From Polytrichum commune (lineage: Eukaryota > Streptophyta > Polytrichopsida > Polytrichales > Polytrichaceae): DNA of 64,000 nt. The position numbers and the translations under genes were made by a program. The stretch covers positions 37,933,501 to 37,997,500 of the forward strand of contig OX485805.1 in the NCBI GenBank assembly GCA_950295325.1. The letters run 5' to 3'. The notes beneath the pieces are model-generated. The model searched no databases and was not told the origin of the DNA. It worked only from the letters and a program-made list of their open reading frames with translations. Of the stretch, positions 58,999 to 64,000 are shown piece by piece. Within the stretch, counting starts at the first letter, position 1; each line of letters starts with the position of its first letter.

Positions 58999-59381
58999 CT
59001 ACACTAAATATGATATTCAGTGTCACCAATTCTAATCATCTTGCTCAATTCTAATTGTAAACCGTGGTGTAGTGTCACCAACACCAAATGTTAACCCAAC
59101 ATTATTTGTCATTCCTTGTAATTTTTTTCGAGATTATAGATTTACAGTGTTGCAATTACTGTCACTTACCAAGTGATTTTTCATTCAAGTTTCAATAATT
59201 CATGAAAAATATTTCATCACAAGTTGTTGACAAGAGAAGGTAGGCCGGGGTTTTTGCCAATGGATGAACTCATCCATCATCCACGACAATATTTGTTCAC
59301 TTATCCATAAGAAGTGTCATCTGAAAAGTTCCCATAGTGACATAAAATACCATATGACACTAAATATCATATTAAGTGTAG
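58999..59381. mobile_element. ACTAAATAT-family MITE, complete long type (383 bp)
   Basis: The terminal repeats are CTACACTAAATATGATATTC and, inverted, the right end GACACTAAATATCATATTAA. Each terminus is itself nearly palindromic. This is the most intact copy in the window. It also contains an internal inverted pair around GATGAACTCATCCATCATCC. Confidence 0.8.
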
Positions 59382-59525
59382 CTATAGGCTTACTTGATAC
59401 GATGGTTGTTTATGCGACAATAATAATTTCTTCAGATCAAATGATAGAATGTAAGGGCCTGGTTACATCATGGACCACGAAGTCGTCCCTTGCTCCTCTA
59501 AAATACGTGATTAGCCGTTGAACTC

Positions 59526-59890
59526 ATCTTGGGACCATTTCGGTTTATCATCAAGGAATTTAATTTTTTTTTTGTAAGAGTGACCATGGAACTTGAGGTC
59601 CCCAAAAGACCTATTTTTATGCCTACATTATCCACTATCATGGTCCAACAGGTTTTGCAGTGGGAGAGGCAAAAGAAATTCTCTCGCTGCAAATGTCACG
59701 GCAGAGAAATACCTTGGTCAATCGTTTTTCATAAGTACGAGGAACAAAAAGGAAGAAGAAGGGGAGAAGGTCAAAATGGAATCCCCTCAAAACTGCCCTT
59801 TTGGACAGACATTATAAAAATGCAGTTTTTAAGAAATCGGACCATGGAAATGCCCTGTGTGAAATGGGATAACTTCATGGTCCAAGATGC
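59526..59890. mobile_element. Possible MITE with CATCTTGG-ACCAT ends
   Basis: The left end CATCTTGGGACCAT and the right end ATGGTCCAAGATG are inverted apart from one extra base. The interior includes a 126-codon frame without recognisable domains. Confidence 0.45.
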
Positions 59891-60733
59891 AAAACAGTCC
59901 CCTAAGTAGTGCTACAGATTCTGCAGTTTGATATCTTTATACTCTTTGGGATCAGGTCGAAAATATTTATACACCTGAAATATCAGAGAACCTACGGCTA
60001 CCAGTGTATATGTTTGACAAAGTTTTTGCAAGTTTTTCTCTTTTGACACGCAAAAACTTGCACAAAAAATAAATGCACGTCAATTGACACGCACATTTTA
60101 GAAGTTGACACATATTGTGACTTGTGAAGAAAAAAACCACATGTCAATTGACACACTAGAAATTCAAATGACATGTATTAGTAGGCAACTTGAGTACTAT
60201 AAACTGCGGCTCAAGTATCAAGTACCCATAACATTAGGAGAACTTCCTAAACTCACTTACATACTTAAATTCAGCTTCAATTTTCTTTTGTAACCGGGAG
60301 TTGAGACGGTGATCAGAGATAGCGAGACTAACTGGGAACAAGGAGAGGCAATGTGAAAGAGGATTTTCCAAACAAAATGCAATCAAAAGCCAATTGCGCA
60401 ATAGGTTGAACTTGAAGACCCTTGATGCTCTTATGTGGGTTTCTATCTGTGGGCTCGAAATTTATGCAATGGATTGGGCTACCATCTTCAACATTTGGAG
60501 AAACATGCAAGACCGAAGGATACTTACGCCCGATTGATAAGTTTTTTATTTATTTATTACAAATCAAGATTGCATATTGATTATTCAAAATATTAGTTTT
60601 CCTAAAATATTGTGTAAGCTAAAATTGAGGTGACATTTTGGAATAAAATGTAGATGTCAATTGACATTCATTTTTGTTTTTAAGAACGTCACGTGACACT
60701 TTGGATTTGAAGTTGAACGTCAAATGAAATTTG

Positions 60734-61255
60734 TCAAACATAGACACTGACGGCTACGGGCAGTGACAGAACAGAAACTACGAGCGTAGTCCACCCAAGC
60801 GCACCACAAGGCTTCGCAGGATCACACACGGCCGGACAATAGCCGAAGTCCTTCTGGCAACCCACACAATGTGCTTGATCGATCCCGCAATACCCGTACG
60901 GGCTGCAACAGTAGTTTGTGAATTGGCATTTGCCATTATTCATGCTGTGGTTACTTGGATCAATCCCACATCGGCCCAGCGCCGTGCTAGTTGGTCCTGG
61001 GGCTGCTGGTGTTACTGCAAGATTTGCCGGTGCCGGTGCAGAAGAAGTGTTTGCGTCGCATGCTCCTGGTATAGAGTAGTCAGGTTGACATGCGCTAGTA
61101 CCGCAATACAATGGCGTGTTGCCGCAGTAAGAGTATTTTGAACAACAGGGAGCTGAAGGATCAGTGCAGTTGGATCCTTGTGTGACTCCGCAAGCGGTCT
61201 GAGAAGATACTAGGGGCACCAGGGAGAGGAGGAGGAGGACTTGAATAAACTTCAT
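60734..61255 (-). CDS. Secreted hevein-like protein B with two chitin-binding domains
   Basis: 173 residues. Signal peptide MKFIQVLLLLSLVPLVSS. Domain 1: CGVTQGSNCTDPSAPCCSKYSYCG, split as CGVTQGSNC and APCCSKYSYCGNTPLYCG. An Ala/Pro/Thr-rich linker follows (residues about 70-92), then domain 2: GRCGIDP, GKCQFTNYCCSPYGYCG, AHCVGCQKDFGYC. The C-terminus, LGWTTLVVSVLSLPVAVSVYV, is a hydrophobic tail with no cytoplasmic residues, as in GPI-anchored proteins. Likely role: binding chitin-like polymers outside the plasma membrane. The upstream motif at 61309-61370 (ATGTGGACCTTATGTGATC) is shared with hevein-like A. No catalytic domain is present. Confidence 0.86.
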   Translation of the reverse strand: MKFIQVLLLLSLVPLVSSQTACGVTQGSNCTDPSAPCCSKYSYCGNTPLYCGTSACQPDYSIPGACDANTSSAPAPANLAVTPAAPGPTSTALGRCGIDPSNHSMNNGKCQFTNYCCSPYGYCGIDQAHCVGCQKDFGYCPAVCDPAKPCGALGWTTLVVSVLSLPVAVSVYV

Positions 61256-62057
61256 CTTCGTAGTTTCTCGGCTTCTGTATATCTGGAATGCGCAGAAATA
61301 GCTACATTAGATATGTGGACCTTATGTGATCGATCACTCTAGCTCCTTGATTCAACACCCAGATTGAAGTGGTGTATGACACGGCATGCAGTAAATGAAC
61401 GGACGCCAAAGACATGTTGTGCGTGAAAGAGACTGGACTATTTTGCTCAAACTACATACACCATTCTAAGTTCAACTAGGAGCTAGGTGACACAATTGAG
61501 AGGATCCACGTGATGACTTCGACAGAACTAAGATCAGAGTCTTCAGTTTGACCGAGCCTATACGTTTTGTGCGTCGCGGCTCCAATTTTGAAACTTGAAA
61601 TGCCTAGTAGGTATGTTTGTGTTCGACGATTGCTCTACAATCAACCTAAGCCTTGTCTAGCTGGTGGACTGCAGTCATTGACGAGCCAAACGTCAGACGA
61701 GAACTTAATTATTCTCTTTGACAGCAAACAAAAAGAATCGAAGGCACTTAATGAAGGTTGTCAACAATATTGTTTGACTCCCTCTAACTAAACTTTCTCA
61801 CAACCCACTGCCAAACTTGATTTCACTCACTCACTCACTCACTTATATCTCAATCTCCAGATTCCACAATGACTTGCTGTAGGACGAGTCGCTTGTATAT
61901 ATTTTATGAGCTATGACCTCATATGATGGTGGTCTCAGAGATGATGACGACAAGGCAAGTTGCAAATGACTTGGCTGGCATGTATAAATGGATGCAGACA
62001 ATGAAGAGAAACCTTGCAAATATTTCCCGCCGGCAAGTATCCGCGGAATGGAGACAA
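61256..62057. other. Flank of hevein-like B up to the gap
   Basis: Contains the shared upstream motif near 61309-61370 and a (CACT)n tract at 61824-61842. The frame entering the gap (from 61923) is not recognisable. Confidence 0.5.
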
Positions 62058-62257
62058 NNNNNNNNNNNNNNNNNNNNNNNNNNNNNNNNNNNNNNNNNNN
62101 NNNNNNNNNNNNNNNNNNNNNNNNNNNNNNNNNNNNNNNNNNNNNNNNNNNNNNNNNNNNNNNNNNNNNNNNNNNNNNNNNNNNNNNNNNNNNNNNNNNN
62201 NNNNNNNNNNNNNNNNNNNNNNNNNNNNNNNNNNNNNNNNNNNNNNNNNNNNNNNNN
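62058..62257. other. Assembly gap, 200 N
   Basis: Exactly 200 N, a conventional placeholder, so the true distance is unknown. Frames drawn through it are meaningless. Confidence 0.99.
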
Positions 62258-62410
62258 TACATTGAGCCCGATCAGTGGGCACGCCTTTGTGACTATTGGT
62301 CTAAACCCGAAATGGAGCAGAAGGCAATGAGAATGGCAAATGCAAGGAGACACATGAAGAAACAGTCTAACGTTGGGCGGGCTGGCAAAGCTGGGAAGGA
62401 GGCTATGTTG
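62258..62410 (+). mobile_element. CACTA/En-Spm (Ptta-type) transposase fragment
   Basis: The frame right after the gap reads QWARLCDYWSKPE, then MANARRHMKKQSNVGRAGK. It has the W-x-x-L-x-x-x-W and N-x-x-R-x-x-x...H-x-x-G-like spacing of the plant transposase_24 (Ptta/En-Spm) family. A donor (ATGTTG/gtatgt) ends it at 62410. Its start is lost in the gap. Confidence 0.6.
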
Positions 62411-62436
62411 GTATGTGTTGTGCAGGGTTGTCTATT

Positions 62437-62510
62437 GTGTCGTGACGGAGGGTAATCCCGACATAATGTCGTGCCGTCACGACACGTATCCGTCACGACA
62501 TTATGCCGGA
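62437..62510. repeat. CCGTCACGACA inverted and direct repeats
   Basis: GTGTCGTGACGG (62437-62448) pairs perfectly with CCGTCACGACAC (62474-62485). CCGTCACGACATTATG follows directly. Clustered short motifs of this sort are typical of subterminal regions of CACTA elements. Confidence 0.7.
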
Positions 62511-62654
62511 TGCTGTCTTTATCCTGACGGACTTGAATTTTACCGATTTTTTTGTGTAATTACATTAACCCATTTCTGACACGTAGGATTTACAATGTCC
62601 ACGTGTGATGACATGTCAGCAAAGTAAAGGTAAAGTGGGGAAAAATTTACTAGA

Positions 62655-63612
62655 GCCCGTCCGCCCCCCCGTTCGCCTCCGTTCCCAACCCCCGTTCGCC
62701 CCCGTTCCCCCCTGTCCGCTCCCGTTCACAATCCCCGTCCGCTCTCGTTCCCAACCCCGTCCGCTCCCCCCTCTCCCGTCCGCCCCCCCCCCGTCCGTCC
62801 GCTCCCCCGTCCGCCCCCCCCCCCCTCCCCCGTCCGCTCCACCCCCCTCCGTCCGTCCGCTCCCCCCCCCTCCGTCCGCCCCCCCGTCCGCTCCCCCGTC
62901 CGCCCCCCCGTCCGCTCCCCCCCTCTGTCCGCTTCCCCGTCCGCTCCCCCCCGTCCGTCCGTCCGCTCCCCCCCCCCTCCGTCCGCTTCCCCGTCCGCCC
63001 CCCCGTCCGCTCCCCTTTCCGCTCCCCCGTCCGCCCCCCCGTCCGCTCCCCCCCTCTGTCCGCTTCCCCGTCCGCTCCCCCCCGTCCGTCCGCCCCCCCG
63101 TCCGCTCCCCCCCTCTGTCCGCTTCCCCGTCCGCTCCCCCCCGTCCGTCCGCTCCCCCCCGTCCGTCCGCTCCCCCGTCCGCCCCCCCGTCCGCTCCCCC
63201 CCTCTGTCCGCTTCCCCGTCCGCTCCCCCCCGTCCGTCCGTTCCCCCCCGTCCGTCCGCTCCCCCCCTCTGTCCGCTTCCCCGTCCGCTCCCCCCCGTCC
63301 GTCCGCTCCCCCGTCCGCTCCCTTGTCCGCTCCCCCCCCCTCCGTCCGCTTCCCCGTCCGCCCCCCCGTCCGCTCCCCCCCGTCCGTCCGCTCCCCCGTC
63401 CGCTCCCCCCCGTCCGCTCCCCCCCGTCCGCTCCCCCCCCGTCCGTCCGCTCCCTCGTCCGGTCCCCCCCGTCCGTCCGCTCCCTCGTCCGGTCCCCCCC
63501 GTCCGTCCGCTCCCTCGTCCGGTCCCCCCCGTCCGTCCGCTCCCTCGTCCGGTCCCCCCCCCCCTCCGTCCGGTCCCCGTCCGGTCCCCCCCCCCTTCCG
63601 TCCGCTCCCCAG
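62655..63612 (+). repeat. C-rich minisatellite, CCCCCGTCCGCTCC type
   Basis: About 960 bp made almost only of C, T and G on the plus strand, built from GTCCGCTCCCCC words. A higher-order unit of about 46 bp is visible at 62880-63300. Four copies of a unit of about 31 bp with TCCCTCGTCCGGTCCCC lie at 63440-63560. The minus strand has closely spaced runs of five or more G. Long frames on both strands are by-products of missing stop codons. Confidence 0.95.
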
Positions 63613-63625
63613 TCCGATTCGAATA

Positions 63626-63633
63626 CTATAAAT
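63626..63633 (+). promoter_or_regulatory. Possible TATA box
   Basis: CTATAAAT lies just after the minisatellite and about 240 bp upstream of the ATG at 63864. Promoter use is inferred. Confidence 0.35.
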
Positions 63634-63863
63634 TGAGGGTTCAAGGTGCCATTTTTGCCTCCACTGACATAGTGTGTCTCAAGTCTTTTGATTCTCCTTT
63701 GAGGAGTGAGGATTGAATGTGTGAGACCCGAATGCAGAGGATACTTTGTCCAATCTAGTGACTGTGAATTAGGGTTGCCCTTGTGGCACTCTTGAACAGG
63801 ACCTAGTATGCGATCAAAGTTACTTGCTCTAACTTGTTTTTATTTGCAGGTTTTGTTGAAGTC

Positions 63864-64000
63864 ATGCCACGCCGAAATGATGCATGGGATCATTGGTACG
63901 AGGATAAGGGGATGGTTCCCGGTAAATCACAAAGGCAGGTTAAATGTAGGTTTTGCCCGTTCGTCATATCTTACCGAGGAAATAAAATGTTGGCCCACCT
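63864..64000 (+). CDS. BED zinc-finger protein, hAT-transposase-like, partial
   Basis: Begins MPRRNDAWDHWY after a good acceptor (tatttgcag at 63849) and continues QVKCRFCPFVISYRGNKMLAHL to the window edge. This is a BED/C2H2-type finger: W-x-x-(F/W)Y early, C-x-x-C, then G-N-x-x-x-x-H-L. In plants this N-terminus precedes hAT-family or DUF659 transposase-derived proteins. Whether it is an active element or a domesticated gene cannot be told from the 45 codons present. Confidence 0.75.
   Translation, partial: MPRRNDAWDHWYEDKGMVPGKSQRQVKCRFCPFVISYRGNKMLAH

Noticed and set aside
61843-62455. Several frames running through the N block
   Set aside because: They are created by reading 200 unknown bases as coding.
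62605-63644. Two 340-codon frames on opposite strands, Pro/Arg-rich and Gly/Arg-rich
   Set aside because: Both lie in the C-rich minisatellite, where stop codons cannot arise; the composition explains them.
1-64000. CRISPR arrays, operons, phage or plasmid functions
   Set aside because: The window is eukaryotic with spliced genes; no regular direct-repeat and spacer array or prokaryotic gene cluster is present.

Overview
This window looks like nuclear DNA of a land plant. It carries split genes with GT-AG introns, a cytosolic ribosomal protein gene, a granule-bound starch synthase and a chloroplast rhomboid-like protein (both with transit peptides), an LRR receptor-like protein and hevein-type chitin-binding proteins. 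Long AT-rich intergenic stretches are filled with decayed transposable elements. The species cannot be fixed from sequence alone. An uninterrupted starch-synthase reading frame hints at an early-diverging lineage (bryophyte-like) rather than a flowering plant, but this is only an inference.

Layout. Positions 1-5.5 kb hold repeats: one member of an inverted repeat pair, a LINE reverse-transcriptase relic, and several inverted-repeat elements. Positions 5.9-11.7 kb hold a three-exon LRR receptor-like protein with eight near-identical 48-residue repeats; an antisense fragment of an LRR relative lies in its first intron. Positions 11.7-20 kb are repeats, including an element that appears to carry 1.15 kb of unrelated DNA. 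RPL32 (minus strand) occupies 20.9-23.4 kb; its second intron carries four related box C/D snoRNA-like units, and a Tourist-like MITE sits just upstream of it. A six-exon chloroplast rhomboid-like gene (minus strand) lies at 26.1-30.0 kb with its leader extending to about 31.1 kb. Positions 31.7-46 kb are gene-poor and full of fold-back and terminal-inverted-repeat elements. GBSS (plus strand) lies at 46.98-48.84 kb behind a leader intron. Two hevein-like genes (minus strand) lie at 55.6-56.1 and 60.7-61.3 kb with a decayed third copy between them. The right end has a 200-N assembly gap, a CACTA/En-Spm-type transposase fragment, a 960-bp C-rich minisatellite, and the first exon of a BED-finger (hAT-like) protein running off the window.

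The genes do not form a pathway, as is usual for plant chromosomes. Three links stand out. GBSS and the rhomboid gene share what looks like the same transit-peptide start together with its 3' splice site. The RPL32 intron may produce snoRNAs for ribosome maturation alongside a ribosomal protein. The hevein-like genes are local duplicates that share an upstream motif. All gene models were built by reading splice sites and reading frame by eye.
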